From contig NZ_KB900609.1 of assembly GCF_000379105.1 (NCBI RefSeq), positions 3,152,078-3,216,077 on the forward strand: a DNA stretch of 64,000 nt, in the 5' to 3' direction. This document shows, in pieces, positions 43,873 through 53,180 of this stretch (positions are counted from its first letter, which is position 1; every line of letters starts with the position of its first letter). The position numbers and the translations under genes were made by a program. This DNA is from Methylobacterium sp. WSM2598 (GTDB lineage: Bacteria > Pseudomonadota > Alphaproteobacteria > Rhizobiales > Beijerinckiaceae). Under the pieces are notes generated by a model that did not search any database, was not told the origin of the DNA, and saw nothing but the letters and a program-made list of their open reading frames with translations.

Positions 43873-44011
43873 GTTCCCCCGACGAGTCGCGGTGCGCGAT
43901 GGTCCTCGCGGCCACGTTGCTCAAATTGTTCGCCTCGTATATTTATACGCTACGCATAAGGGGTCAACAGCGGAGATCGCAGGCGCTGAGCTGAGCGACG
44001 GAGGGCTAGAC

Positions 44012-44344
44012 GTGACGTATAGCAGTGAGGTACGCGCCGAACCCATGGAGCATCATCCGTGGCAGAGGCGGGCAAGGGCGGCGGGGCTGAGCCAGCGCAC
44101 CCTTTCTCGACTGCTCGGCTTTGCAGAGATCACGGTCTCGCGGCAGTTGCGCGGACATTGGGAGAGCGGCACGCCGGATCATGTTATCGCGGCTATCTTG
44201 GCGTGGGAGATAATGACGCCAGAGATGCGTGACCGATGGCTTGCTGCTGCCGATCGGGTGCGGATGGAAAAACTAGCGCTCGCCCCTTCTATCGAGAAGC
44301 CGAAGCGCCGGCGCAGGCCGCGGGCCGACAATGACTCGGACTAG
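44012..44344 (+). CDS. HTH DNA-binding protein
   Basis: A 110-residue protein with GTG start after a strong GGAGGG site; ATG 44045 is an alternative. ARAAGLSQRTLSRLLGFAEI and TVSRQLRGHWESGTP form a Cro/C1-type helix-turn-helix. The C-terminus is very basic (PKRRRRPRADNDSD). It is divergent from the small Cys protein, so it may regulate that operon. Confidence 0.6.
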   Translation: MTYSSEVRAEPMEHHPWQRRARAAGLSQRTLSRLLGFAEITVSRQLRGHWESGTPDHVIAAILAWEIMTPEMRDRWLAAADRVRMEKLALAPSIEKPKRRRRPRADNDSD

Positions 44345-44443
44345 ACCTTGCGCATAAGTTTGACGCCGGATGCGAAAGCGCTTGTCATGCGTAACCCGCC
44401 GACATCGGCTCGAGCTATGCAGGAATTTGGGTGACGGAGGCGG

Positions 44444-44672
44444 TCAGGCGGCGCGGTGATCTGGGCTCGCGACGACCTCGGTCCCGTCCCGGAAAGTGAC
44501 ACCCGCCACCACCTTCGGCAACTGGTTCTCGCCCTTCAGCCGCCGCCAGGTCTTGGCGGCCGCCATCACCAGCTTGAACACCATCAGCTTGGCGGTCGTG
44601 GGCGAGAGCGCGCCCTTGGTCCGCACGGTGCGGTGTCGGACCGTGGCGAACACGCTCTCGATCGGGTTCGTA
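44444..44672 (-). pseudogene. IS256 transposase, C-terminal piece
   Basis: Reads NPIESVFATVRHRTVRTKGA, then AKLMVFKLVMAAAKTWRRLK and a short tail. It is the missing end of the transposase at 46262-47305, separated from it by an IS110 insertion. Confidence 0.8.
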
Positions 44673-46261
44673 ACCGGTATGACGATGGCGGTGCCGCGGT
44701 TCGGCTGAGCTCCTGGTGGGCTTGGCGTATGGTGCGACCATCCGGGACAGAGGCACCGGGAGCACGAAGGTGCGGGCAGGCCGATGTATTCGACGAGCTG
44801 CGAGCTCGCGTTAGTAGCTGGCCGCCTCTGCGACTCGCCCGGTTGCGCCGTGAGCGCGGATCCGTAGGTGTCGTGTCGCCCGCCGCTCCCCCTCGCAACC
44901 TGACCAGGAGGAGCGCGCATGCGACGCGTGATCGGAATGGACCTCCACCGCACCTTCGCCGAGGTGGTGGTGTGGGAGGACGGCCGGCTCAGGCATGCCG
45001 GCCGGGTCGACATGACCCGCAGCGGACTGGAGGGCTTTGCCCGCACCCTGCAGGCCAGCGATGAGGTGGTGATCGAGGCGACCGGCAACGCGATGGCCGT
45101 CTCGCACCTGCTGAGGCCGCACGTGGCACGCGTCGTGATCGCCAACCCGCTGCAGGTGAAGGCGATCGCTCATGCGCACGTGAAGGCCGATAAGATCGAT
45201 GCGGGCGTGCTCGCCAACCTCTATGCGGCGGGCTACCTGCCGGAGGTCTGGACGCCGGACGCGGCGACCGAGCGGCTGCGCCGGCTCGTGGCGCGACGCA
45301 ATCAGGTCGTCCGCCATCGCACGCGCCTCAAGAACGAGACCCACGCGATCCTGCACGCCCACCTCGTGCCGCCATGCCCGCACGCCGATCTGTTCAGTCG
45401 GGTCGGCCGGGCTTGGCTGGAACGGCAGGCCTTGCCCGACGACGAGCACGCGGCAGTACGGCGGCACCTGCGCGAGCTCGACACGTTGGGCGAGGACCTT
45501 GCCGTCCTCGACCGGGCGATCGGCGAGGCGACGGTCGGCAGTCCCGTGGTGCGCCGCCTGCTCACCGTCACCGGCATCAACGTGACGGTGGCCGCCGGGC
45601 TCGCCGCTGCGATCGGCGACGTGCGCCGCTTCTCCAGCCCGCAGAAGCTGGTGAGCTACTTCGGGCTCAATCCGCGCGTGCGTCAGTCCGGCCTCGGGCT
45701 CGCCCAGCACGGGCGCATCAGCAAGGCGGGTCGCAGCCAGGCCCGGGCGATGCTGGTCGAGGCCGCTTGGGCCGCCGCCAAAGCGCCGGGGCCGCTGCAC
45801 GCGTTCTTCGTGCGGGTGCGCGCCCGGCGTGGTCACCAGATCGCGGCGGTGGCCACGGCGCGCAAGCTCGCCGTGCTCTGCTGGCACCTGCTGACCAAGG
45901 AGGCCGACTATCTCTGGGCCCGCCCCGCCCTCGTGGCCACCAAGGTCCGCGGGCTCGAACTGCAGGCGGGGCAACCGCAAAAGAAGGGCAACCAGCGCGG
46001 TCCGGCCTACGCCTACAACGTCAAGGCGTTGCGCGAACAGGAGATGGAGATCGCCCGGCGGGCCGAGACGGCTTACGAGCGGGTCGTGGCACACTGGACG
46101 CCGCGTCCACCGAAGGCGGTGCACGGACGCCTCAAACCGGCAAGGCTCGAATGACGGCGGCCCGGCGGAGCTTGCAGCCGAGGCTCCGCGCTTCGCCACG
46201 AGGTCGTCCGCGCAACGAGAAAACTACCATGGAAGGCGCAGCGGGTCTTTTCCATCTCATC
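44673..46261 (+). mobile_element. IS110-family element inserted in IS256
   Basis: The two IS256 transposase pieces break off at ACG codons next to 44670-44672 and 46262-46264, so the DNA between is the inserted element, about 1.59 kb. It contains one complete transposase on the + strand. IS110 elements have no reliable inverted ends, so the limits come from where IS256 homology stops. Confidence 0.6.
44919..46154 (+). CDS. IS110-family transposase (copy 2)
   Basis: A 411-residue DEDD transposase: MRRVIGMDLHRTFAEVVVWE, VKADKIDAGVLANLYAAGYL, LLTVTGINVTVAAGLAAAIG and SSPQKLVSYFGLNPRVRQSG are the family blocks. A perfect AGGAGG precedes the ATG. Only distantly similar to the copy at 33866. It appears intact and may be mobile. 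Confidence 0.92.
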   Translation: MRRVIGMDLHRTFAEVVVWEDGRLRHAGRVDMTRSGLEGFARTLQASDEVVIEATGNAMAVSHLLRPHVARVVIANPLQVKAIAHAHVKADKIDAGVLANLYAAGYLPEVWTPDAATERLRRLVARRNQVVRHRTRLKNETHAILHAHLVPPCPHADLFSRVGRAWLERQALPDDEHAAVRRHLRELDTLGEDLAVLDRAIGEATVGSPVVRRLLTVTGINVTVAAGLAAAIGDVRRFSSPQKLVSYFGLNPRVRQSGLGLAQHGRISKAGRSQARAMLVEAAWAAAKAPGPLHAFFVRVRARRGHQIAAVATARKLAVLCWHLLTKEADYLWARPALVATKVRGLELQAGQPQKKGNQRGPAYAYNVKALREQEMEIARRAETAYERVVAHWTPRPPKAVHGRLKPARLE

Positions 46262-47305
46262 CGTGGTCCGAAGATGATCCCAGTGCTCGGCGGGCATGTC
46301 GTAGAACGCCAGCAGGGTGTCGCGGTCCTTCGTCAGGCACTCGCTCGCGCGGGCGTACTTGGTCCCGTACTTCTCAACGAAGACATCCATCGCCACCTCG
46401 GCCGCCGCTCGGGTGGACGCTCCGGAGATCTCGCGCAGGTCCGCCTTCATCGCCAGCTGGAGCGACTTCGGCACTTTGTTGAGGACGTTGGCGGTCTTGT
46501 GCTGCCAGCAGCGCTGATGGCGCGTGCCCGGGAACACCTCGTCGAGCGCCTTCCAGAAGCCCAGCGCCCCGTCGCCGACCGCGATCTTCGGCTCGATCGA
46601 GAGCCCGCGCCGCTTCACGTCCACCAGCAACTCCCGCCAGCTCTGGGCGCTCTCGCGCACCCCGACCTGGAAGCCGACCAGTTCCTTCTTGCCCTCCGGC
46701 GTGGCGCCGATCAGAACCAGCATGCACTCGGCCTGATCCTCCATCCGGGCCTGCAGGTAGACGCCGTCGGCCCAGACGTAGACGGAGTGACGGGCGGAGA
46801 GATCGCGGGCCTGCCAGCGAGCGTACTCGTCCGCCCAGCTCGCCGTCAGCCGAGAGATGACGGCCGGCGACAGGTTCGGGGCGTCCTTGCCCAGGAGGGC
46901 GGCGAGCGCTTCCTGGAAGTCGCCGGTGGAGATCCCGCGCAGGTACAGGACCGGCAGCAGGGCATCCAGGCTGCGGGTGCGCCGCGCCCACTTCGGCAGG
47001 ATCGTCGAGGAGAACCGGATCTGCTCCGCGGGGCTGCTCGCGCCGCGATCCCGGATGCGCACCCGCGCGACCGGCACTGGGCCGATGCCGGTCTGGATCT
47101 CGCGTTCCGGACCGTGCCCGTGGCGCACGAGGCGGGCGCGTCCGTCCGGCAGCCGCAGGTCCTGCATGGCGGTGAGGAAGGCCTCGGCCTCGAGCTCGAC
47201 GGCCTGCGCAAGCAGGCGGCGGGCGCCGGCGCGCAGCACCTCGGTCAGGGAATCGTCGATCTCATCCGGCTGACGAAGCCGCACGATGTTGGTAGGGCTG
47301 TCCAT
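46262..47305 (-). pseudogene. IS256 transposase, N-terminal piece
   Basis: The first ~348 residues of an IS256/Mutator-type transposase: FSSTILPKWARRTRSLDALL, LYLRGISTGDFQEALAALLG, YVWADGVYLQARMEDQAECM with the first Asp, KIAVGDGALGFWKALDEVFP with the second, and RHQRCWQHKTANVLNKVPKS. The frame is cut after HWDHLRTT by the IS110 insertion; the end lies at 44444-44672. Confidence 0.88.
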
Positions 47306-47872
47306 GGCGTATCGCTCTCACTGAGAGGCTCTGGCAGGCTCGACACCCGCCTCGATACGCCGCCCTCACGCCCAGCGCGTCACCCAATCTCCCGCATAGC
47401 TCAGTTGCCGCACGGCTGCGGTTCTCGCCCCGCTCGCTCGATGGGCTACGAACGCCCGGCCGAAATTTCAAACTGACCCACTACCCGGGTGCGGCATGCC
47501 TTGACCGCCGCGGAGGTACGCGGGCTCGTCGGGACCTACGGGCTGCGCGACTTCAGCAACCAGCGCTACGGGTGATGGTCCGGCACCTGCAGGCGGACCG
47601 AGCGCCGCCCCAAGCTGCTCTAGATCAATGTCGCGCCGGCACGCCGCGCTACAGTCGCCATTCAGTCGGACCGGGGGAGGCCTTCGCCCCCCCCCCGTAC
47701 TTGCCCTGGGCCGGTCCGCGCAAGCCGCCATGCCCGCGAGGTCCCATGGCGGGCTGATCCGTCGAGACCATGTGGCGGCCGGGCCGGAGCTCCTGGCACG
47801 CCCGGCCGCCCGTCGATGGCCGAGCGACATGGGAGAACCCACTGGCAGGCGAGGTAGGCCGGTCAGCCAATC
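47306..47872. other. IS256 flank and unassigned GC-rich sequence
   Basis: Contains the upstream end of IS256, then a + strand scrap near 47490-47577 that reads VRHALTAAEVRGLVGTYGLR DFSNQRYG in an open frame without a start. The remainder has no protein-like frame. Confidence 0.4.
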
Positions 47873-48130
47873 TCAGGCCGGCCTCGCCAGCAGGATGGCC
47901 GTCCGAACGGCCATCCGCTTCTGCGCCTCGGGCGTGCCGGCCCGGGCCAGCACCTCGCGCGCGTATGGGTTCGCCAGGACCACCGCGGCGAGGTTGAGCG
48001 CCACGCCCCCCGCGATAAACCGCATGCCGGGCGAGGGGTCGTCCAGGCAGTCTCGGACGGCCGCGTCGAGCTGATCGTCGGTGACGTGCTTGAGCTTGTA
48101 GAGGTCGCCGATGGTGGGGGTGTCGGGCAT
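47873..48130 (-). CDS. Small helical protein, unknown
   Basis: An 85-residue protein: MPDTPTIGDLYKLKHVTDDQ, LDAAVRDCLDDPSPGMRFIA and an Ala-rich helix ending LLARPA. Codon use and composition look genuine although the ribosome site is weak. No family recognised. Confidence 0.5.
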   Translation of the reverse strand: MPDTPTIGDLYKLKHVTDDQLDAAVRDCLDDPSPGMRFIAGGVALNLAAVVLANPYAREVLARAGTPEAQKRMAVRTAILLARPA

Positions 48131-48497
48131 AGCTCAACGTAACTACGAATTAATCACTTTACGGCTCGTAGCTCCACACGGCTACCAGACCGGTCTGGCG
48201 GCGCCGTGTCTCCAGCCAAGCCGAACAGAAGATTTTCAACCTCCTCGAATGGCAGATTTAACTCTGCAGCAACACGGGCGCCCGATAGCATCCTCCGGAT
48301 CGTGGGCGGGACGGCACAGCGAGGCCAAAGCGGCCGAGTTCAGGCAGGAGAGCCTGCGACCACCACTCGGATATGCTTGTAGCGCGAGAGGCTGGCGAGG
48401 CCGCGGGACCGTTCGAGGACGGCGGGGGAGGGCGAATCAGCGGGGCGCATGGTTCGAGGCTGAGGCATCCCCAGACGGTTCGCAAACCTTCTCCGGC
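48131..48497. other. No supported gene
   Basis: Frames here are Arg/Pro-rich shadows without ribosome sites. It leads into the nested inverted repeat and the tRNA fragment. Confidence 0.45.
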
Positions 48498-48563
48498 CTG
48501 TGTCCAAACGCCTCCATCAACGCCTTCGTTGATGCCTGCATCGGGTGGCCGGTTTGGACACAG
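48498..48563. repeat. Nested inverted repeat beside the tRNA fragment
   Basis: Outer arms CTGTGTCCAAAC (48498-48509) and GTTTGGACACAG (48552-48563) are perfect 12-bp complements. Between them CATCAACG (48515-48522) and CGTTGATG (48527-48534) form a second 8-bp stem. The outer right arm ends 41 bases before the tRNA-like sequence. Confidence 0.8.
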
Positions 48564-48604
48564 CCCCCATTGAAATCGAAGCAGGTTTTGCTTGAAGGAA
48601 GTTT

Positions 48605-48648
48605 CTTTTAATCTGTAGGTCCTGGGTTCGAGTCCCAGCGCGCTCACC
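48605..48648 (+). tRNA. 3' half of tRNA-Lys (anticodon TTT), likely attachment site
   Basis: Sequence from the anticodon loop CTTTTAA through the T arm (CTGGG-TTCGAGT-CCCAG) to acceptor strand CGCGCTC, discriminator A and CCA. No D arm or GAGCGCG 5' strand is found upstream, so this is a half gene. Such 3' ends are the usual target of tyrosine-recombinase integrases, which leave a copy of the tRNA 3' end at one junction. Confidence 0.82.
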
Positions 48649-48649
48649 A

Positions 48650-49149
48650 ACAATCTAAAGGGTTTACGCGGGATTTTAGCCCTGCACGAGGGCTCATTTG
48701 GTAAGCCGGGTAGCTGTACGGGTAACCGTGAACCGCCCGTGTGCCGCGGGGTGACAAGCGCCTGCCGACGTTGCACTCGCGTCCAGCTTGCGGGGAAGAG
48801 CTTTACACGAGGCGGTGCGGCTCGGTGGATAACGCCATCATGGGGGGCACTTCCCAACTGAGCAGAGGGACTCCGAGGAGCGCGGCACCTGCTGCGACCA
48901 CTTCGGAGTGACATAGCCGTTGACAGCTGAACGGCCGAGATGCGCCAGTTCCGGACCTTCGATTAGGGCGGCCGGAACGGCGGCTCAATACCCAACACCG
49001 GACCTTCCGGGGTCTCGCGGATCGAATCTCAGCACCAAGCCGGCATATGGGTCCAGCCCTCAAGCCTGATTTCTCGCAATTCAAGAATTCTGATGCGTCG
49101 TGACATGGCCGTTCGTCTGTGAGTTGGGCGCAGCCTCTCCTTTCGCATT
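48650..49149. other. No supported gene
   Basis: 500 bases between the tRNA fragment and the antiporter stop. No frame shows a start with ribosome site and protein-like composition. Confidence 0.45.
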
Positions 49150-50670
49150 TTAGGGATTAGGAGGACCAGCTCCGGGCAGGGCATCTCCCTCCTCAGCACG
49201 GGCCATCAAGTCGGTCTCACGCAGCATCGCGACCAGCACTTCGTCGCCGATGCGATCCTCCTCACGCAGGCGCACCAGAGCCGAACGAGCTGCGTCGAAC
49301 CCATTAACCTGGTGCGGACCCGGGTTGGCCAAGGCCTCGCCGATGGCGCGATGGGCCAGATGCCGCTCCTGCTCGCTCTGCTGCTCATCGGCGAGCGCCG
49401 TCCGCTTGACCACGGCGCGGAGCGTTAGCCCCTGCAGCAGAACGGACGCGACGATGGTCACGGCCGCGAGCGCGAGGATGACGTTGCGCTCCGGGAAGGG
49501 GTGGCCGTCGGGCAGGGCTGCCGGGATCGACAGCGCGATCACGAGGCCAATCACGGAGCGCGTCGACGACCATGTCATGACCGTGGCGGCTCGGGCGCAA
49601 TCGCGTCCAGACGGCACCGATCGGCCGCCTCCGGCCACAAGGGCGCGTGCGATCGGAGGTAGGTGTCCGGCCAGGTACGATGCCACGAACTGCACGGTGA
49701 GCACGAGGACTAGAACGCCCGCGGTTGCTGCGGCGAGACGCAAGAGGCCCCAGGTTTCGACACCTTCGAGGGCCTGGGGCAGGGCACGCCCGGCTAGGAA
49801 GAACAAGGCGCTTGAGATCATGAGGCTCGCCTGCTCCCAAAAGGCCGTGGAGCTCACCCGAGCCTCGGATGAGGAGATCGGGGCGCCCGTGCGCCGGTCG
49901 ATGCGCACCGCCGAGACGACGAGGGCCGCAGCCGTGATAGCACCTACCACGGACAGACCGAGCGCGTGGGCAGTGAGGGCTGCTCCGTAGGGCGTCGCGA
50001 CGGAGATCGCGATCTCGACCGGAGCTGGGTCAACTCGCTGGCGTGCACAAGCAATGCCGTAGCCAATGGTGCAGCCCAGCGCGACACCGGCCGGGAGGTC
50101 CCAGAGATAGTGCTCGGCGATGTTCCAGGGCGAGGTGGAACCGCCAGCCTGGGCCATCTCGATCAGGAGGGTGAACGTCGCGAGGATCAGCAACCGGCCG
50201 GTTAGCTCGCGCGCCTTGAGCGTATCGGCGATAGCGCGCGGCACTTCCGGGCGACCCTTTGCCTCGTGGAACAGGCGGGTGTCGAAGATCGCCGCGACAG
50301 TGCCGAGCAGGAGGGCGCCGGTCCAGGAGAGGCCGGGTAGCAGGACGAAGCGGGCTCCGGCAGCAACTGCGGTGGTGGTCGCCCCGACAAGAAACGCACC
50401 AACCAAAACACCTGGCCAGAATGTAAAGCGTAAGAGGTGCCAAGAAACCCGAACGGAGGAGGCGTAGATGATGGGAGGCAGAAGGAGATTGAGCACGAAT
50501 TGCGGATCAACTGAGGTCGCGGGCAGGCCGGGGAGGATGGCCGATAAAACACCTAGGCCGAACAGGACTATGGAGTCTGGCACCTTCGTCATGCGCGCCA
50601 GGGCCAGAACGGGCCCGATTGAGGTGAGGAGAAGTGCAACGAATTGGTAGTTGCTCAAGCTTTGCTCCAC
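49150..50670 (-). CDS. CPA1-type Na+/H+ antiporter
   Basis: A 506-residue membrane antiporter of the cation:proton antiporter-1 group, exchanging Na+ or K+ for H+ across the inner membrane. It has about 12 hydrophobic segments, LLPPIIYASSVRVSWHLLRF near residue 65, GALLLGTVAAIFDTRLF in the ion-site region, and TWSSTRSVIGLVIALSIPAA late on. The normal TD/ND pair of the ion site reads AIFDTR here, so the usual two acidic positions may be altered. The C-terminal 80 residues are a cytoplasmic helical tail (AHRAIGEALANPGPHQVNGF). Confidence 0.83.
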   Translation of the reverse strand: MEQSLSNYQFVALLLTSIGPVLALARMTKVPDSIVLFGLGVLSAILPGLPATSVDPQFVLNLLLPPIIYASSVRVSWHLLRFTFWPGVLVGAFLVGATTTAVAAGARFVLLPGLSWTGALLLGTVAAIFDTRLFHEAKGRPEVPRAIADTLKARELTGRLLILATFTLLIEMAQAGGSTSPWNIAEHYLWDLPAGVALGCTIGYGIACARQRVDPAPVEIAISVATPYGAALTAHALGLSVVGAITAAALVVSAVRIDRRTGAPISSSEARVSSTAFWEQASLMISSALFFLAGRALPQALEGVETWGLLRLAAATAGVLVLVLTVQFVASYLAGHLPPIARALVAGGGRSVPSGRDCARAATVMTWSSTRSVIGLVIALSIPAALPDGHPFPERNVILALAAVTIVASVLLQGLTLRAVVKRTALADEQQSEQERHLAHRAIGEALANPGPHQVNGFDAARSALVRLREEDRIGDEVLVAMLRETDLMARAEEGDALPGAGPPNP

Positions 50671-50763
50671 CGCCGCGCACTCGCCCCGACGCTTCTACCC
50701 TCACCGTGGCGTTGTCACGCGAAGCGGTGGCAGGCCGGCTCGGGTCGGGGTAGGGCAGGGGGC

Positions 50764-51066
50764 ATGCAGCCCATCTCGTACGCTCGCCACCAGTTCCCAC
50801 CCGAGATCATCCGCCACGCTGTCTGGCTGTACCTGCGCTTCACCCTCAGCTACCGCTACGTGGAGGAGCTCCTGGCCGAGCGCGGCATCGAGACCACCTA
50901 CGAGAGCGTCCGGCGCTGGGTGATCAAGTTCGGGCTCGTGTTCGCCCGCAATCTCCGCCGCCTCCGACTCCGATCGCCCAGCAGGTGGGATCTGGACGAG
51001 ATGGAGGTCCTGATCCAGGGCCGACGTATGTACTCGTGGCGGGCGGTCGATGTAGAGATGAAGCTC
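50764..51066 (+). pseudogene. IS6-family transposase N-terminal fragment
   Basis: About 100 residues: YARHQFPPEIIRHAVWLYLR, TLSYRYVEELLAERGIETTY, SVRRWVIKFGLVFARNLRR and WDLDEMEVLIQGRRMYSWRA with the first catalytic Asp. The other two catalytic residues are missing; the frame ends in unrelated sequence. Confidence 0.82.
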
Positions 51067-51107
51067 AGTAGACAAATCTAGAAATTCGTTAGGCATCAAA
51101 CTGCTCC

Positions 51108-51857
51108 TCAAACCGCGATGCCCAAGGTTGATCGAGTAAATTTCTCGAGGTACTCCACGAGATGGTCTGATGAGCTCGCCGCCTGCTCTGGCTCGCCTCT
51201 GGCCATCGCAATCAAGCGCGCGGCATGCAGCTCAGCAGCCTTCTCGAGACTGCCGTACTTTTCGTAGTGAGCGAACCAGAACCGTCTCGATAGGCCGTGC
51301 ACCCGACGAATCATGTCAGCGAGAATCTCGTTATCTGCCGCCTCAGCTGTGATCGCGTGACACTCTCGAAGCACCTGCATGAAGGCACGGCCGTCGCCGT
51401 CATGGGCCGTCGCGGTAATCTCATCCGCAAGAGCGCGCATTCGCGTTCGCTGTGCCGGCGCGGCAAGCCGAGCCGCGTGACGTACGACCAGCCGTTCGAG
51501 CTCCGCCCTGATTTCCAGGATTTTCAGCTGCGTCCGCGTGTCGATCTCCGCGACGATGATGCCGCGGCGGGGAAGCACTACCACTAAGCCCTCCAGCGAC
51601 AATCGGAGAAGCGCCTCACGTATGGGAGTACGACCGAAGCCGAGCTTTTTGCTCAGCGATGTTTCGGAAAGAAGCGAGCCTGCGGGGAGGACGCGCAGCG
51701 TGATGAGCTCTTCAAGCACCTCGTAGGCCTGATCGCGCAGTGAGGGTGCAGCAGCGGGTTCGACGGCGCTGTCGTGAGGCGACGCTGTCCCACCGCGGCA
51801 ACTCTCCTCACCCAAAGCCTGCCCGTTAGCCTTCGCAATCACCACTCGTACTCCCAA
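51108..51857 (-). CDS. GntR-family (FCD) transcription regulator
   Basis: A 249-residue regulator. The winged helix is at about residues 38-100: SLRDQAYEVLEELITLRVLP, LSKKLGFGRTPIREALLRLS and LVVVLPRRGIIVAEID. The FCD ligand domain follows, with LEIRAELERLVVRHAARLA and Asp/His positions for a metal or organic acid. It is divergent from the binding protein at 51973, separated by about 115 bases, so it probably controls that gene. Ligand unknown. Confidence 0.88.
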   Translation of the reverse strand: MGVRVVIAKANGQALGEESCRGGTASPHDSAVEPAAAPSLRDQAYEVLEELITLRVLPAGSLLSETSLSKKLGFGRTPIREALLRLSLEGLVVVLPRRGIIVAEIDTRTQLKILEIRAELERLVVRHAARLAAPAQRTRMRALADEITATAHDGDGRAFMQVLRECHAITAEAADNEILADMIRRVHGLSRRFWFAHYEKYGSLEKAAELHAARLIAMARGEPEQAASSSDHLVEYLEKFTRSTLGIAV

Positions 51858-51972
51858 GCGCGGTCACGAACCGCCAGCCACCGCTGACACGTTATAGGGT
51901 GGCATCTGATCCTCGATTGACATATCAGATGCGGATGAGTGACAAGCAACCAACCCCGGGGAGAAAATCTCA

Positions 51973-53163
51973 ATGCAACGCTTCGCCGCTACCTTCGCTC
52001 TCGCATGTCTCACATGTTCCAGCGCTGGAGCGGGCGAAGCACCGGTTAAGATCGGCCTGCTGACCGACATGTCCGGCGTGTTCGCAGACGCTGACGGCCC
52101 GGGCGGAGCCGAGGCCGTGAAGATGGCCATCGAGGATTTTGGCGGGGAGGTCCTCGGGCAGAAGATCACCTTTTTCTCAGCCGATCACCAGAACAAGCCG
52201 GATATCGGCGCTGCGAAGGCGCGCGAGTGGTTCGACCGAGATGGTGTCACTATGGTGCTAGCAGGCCCGAACTCGTCTGTTGCACTTGCCGTCAACGCGA
52301 TTTCACGTGACAAGAAACGCATTTTCATGCCGATTGGTGCAACCACGTCGCGCCTATCGAATGAGGACTGCACGCCGTACACCGTACAATACGCCTACGA
52401 CACAATTGCCCTCTCGAAAGGGACAGGTTCCGCCGTCCTCAAGCAAGGCGGAAAATCCTGGTATTTCGTTACAGCCGACTTCGCATTTGGCACGGCAATC
52501 GAGAAGGATACGCGTGATGTTGTTCAGGCTCAGGGTGGAAAGACCCTCGGCTCTGTCCGCCATCCGCTCGGCACGGCTGATTACTCGTCGTACCTGCTTC
52601 AGGCTCAAGCCGCAAGACCTGACGTCTTAGCACTGGCGAATGCCGGAACCGACACGATCAACTCCATCAAGGCCGTCGATGAATTTGGCCTCGTCGATCA
52701 AATGAAAGTCGTAGCCATGAATATGTATCTCAGTGATGTCCATGCTCTTGGGCTTAATGCCGCAAAGGGCATGTACATGACGGACGGTTGGTATTGGGAT
52801 CTTAACGACAAAACACGTGCATGGGCCAAAAGATTTTTAGCGCGTACTTCCAAGATGCCGACTCTTGTTCAGGCCGCCGACTACTCCGCAGCGTGGCACT
52901 ATTTTTCAGCTGTTAAGGCTGCTGGGAGCAGCGATTCAGATGCGGTGGTCGCTAAGATGCGTGAGATGCCGATCAATGATTTCTTCGCGACGGGTGGCCA
53001 CATTCGGGCAGACGGGCGAATGATACACGACATGTATCTCATGCAAGTCAAGTCTCCGAGCGAGTCGAAATATCCGTGGGATTACTACAAGGTAATTGAG
53101 GTTATCCCAGGCGAACAAGCAGCGTTTACTAAAGATGAGAGTCGCTGCAATTTGTGGAAGTAA
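51973..53163 (+). CDS. Periplasmic binding protein of a branched-chain amino acid-type ABC importer
   Basis: A 396-residue type 1 periplasmic binding protein. The signal peptide is MQRFAATFALACLTCSSAGA; then VKIGLLTDMSGVFADADGPG, VKMAIEDFGGEVLGQKITFF, MVLAGPNSSVALAVNAISRD and WYFVTADFAFGTAIEKDT are typical of LivJ/K-like proteins, which also bind amides, aromatic acids or other solutes. No permease or ATPase follows: an IS66-like element begins 18 bases after the stop, so the operon is interrupted or the gene stands alone. Confidence 0.87.
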   Translation: MQRFAATFALACLTCSSAGAGEAPVKIGLLTDMSGVFADADGPGGAEAVKMAIEDFGGEVLGQKITFFSADHQNKPDIGAAKAREWFDRDGVTMVLAGPNSSVALAVNAISRDKKRIFMPIGATTSRLSNEDCTPYTVQYAYDTIALSKGTGSAVLKQGGKSWYFVTADFAFGTAIEKDTRDVVQAQGGKTLGSVRHPLGTADYSSYLLQAQAARPDVLALANAGTDTINSIKAVDEFGLVDQMKVVAMNMYLSDVHALGLNAAKGMYMTDGWYWDLNDKTRAWAKRFLARTSKMPTLVQAADYSAAWHYFSAVKAAGSSDSDAVVAKMREMPINDFFATGGHIRADGRMIHDMYLMQVKSPSESKYPWDYYKVIEVIPGEQAAFTKDESRCNLWK

Positions 53164-53180
53164 AGCGACACTCACCAGAA

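Noticed and set aside
45374..47476. 700-codon + strand frame across IS110 and IS256
   Set aside because: It crosses two known transposases in the wrong frame or strand and has no start signal.
48258..48914. Open frame on the - strand with ALGLEPRTYRLK
   Set aside because: It reads backward through the tRNA fragment; such frames are a well-known artefact next to tRNA 3' ends.
52280..52630. Frame inside the binding protein gene
   Set aside because: Shadow of the periplasmic binding protein in another frame.
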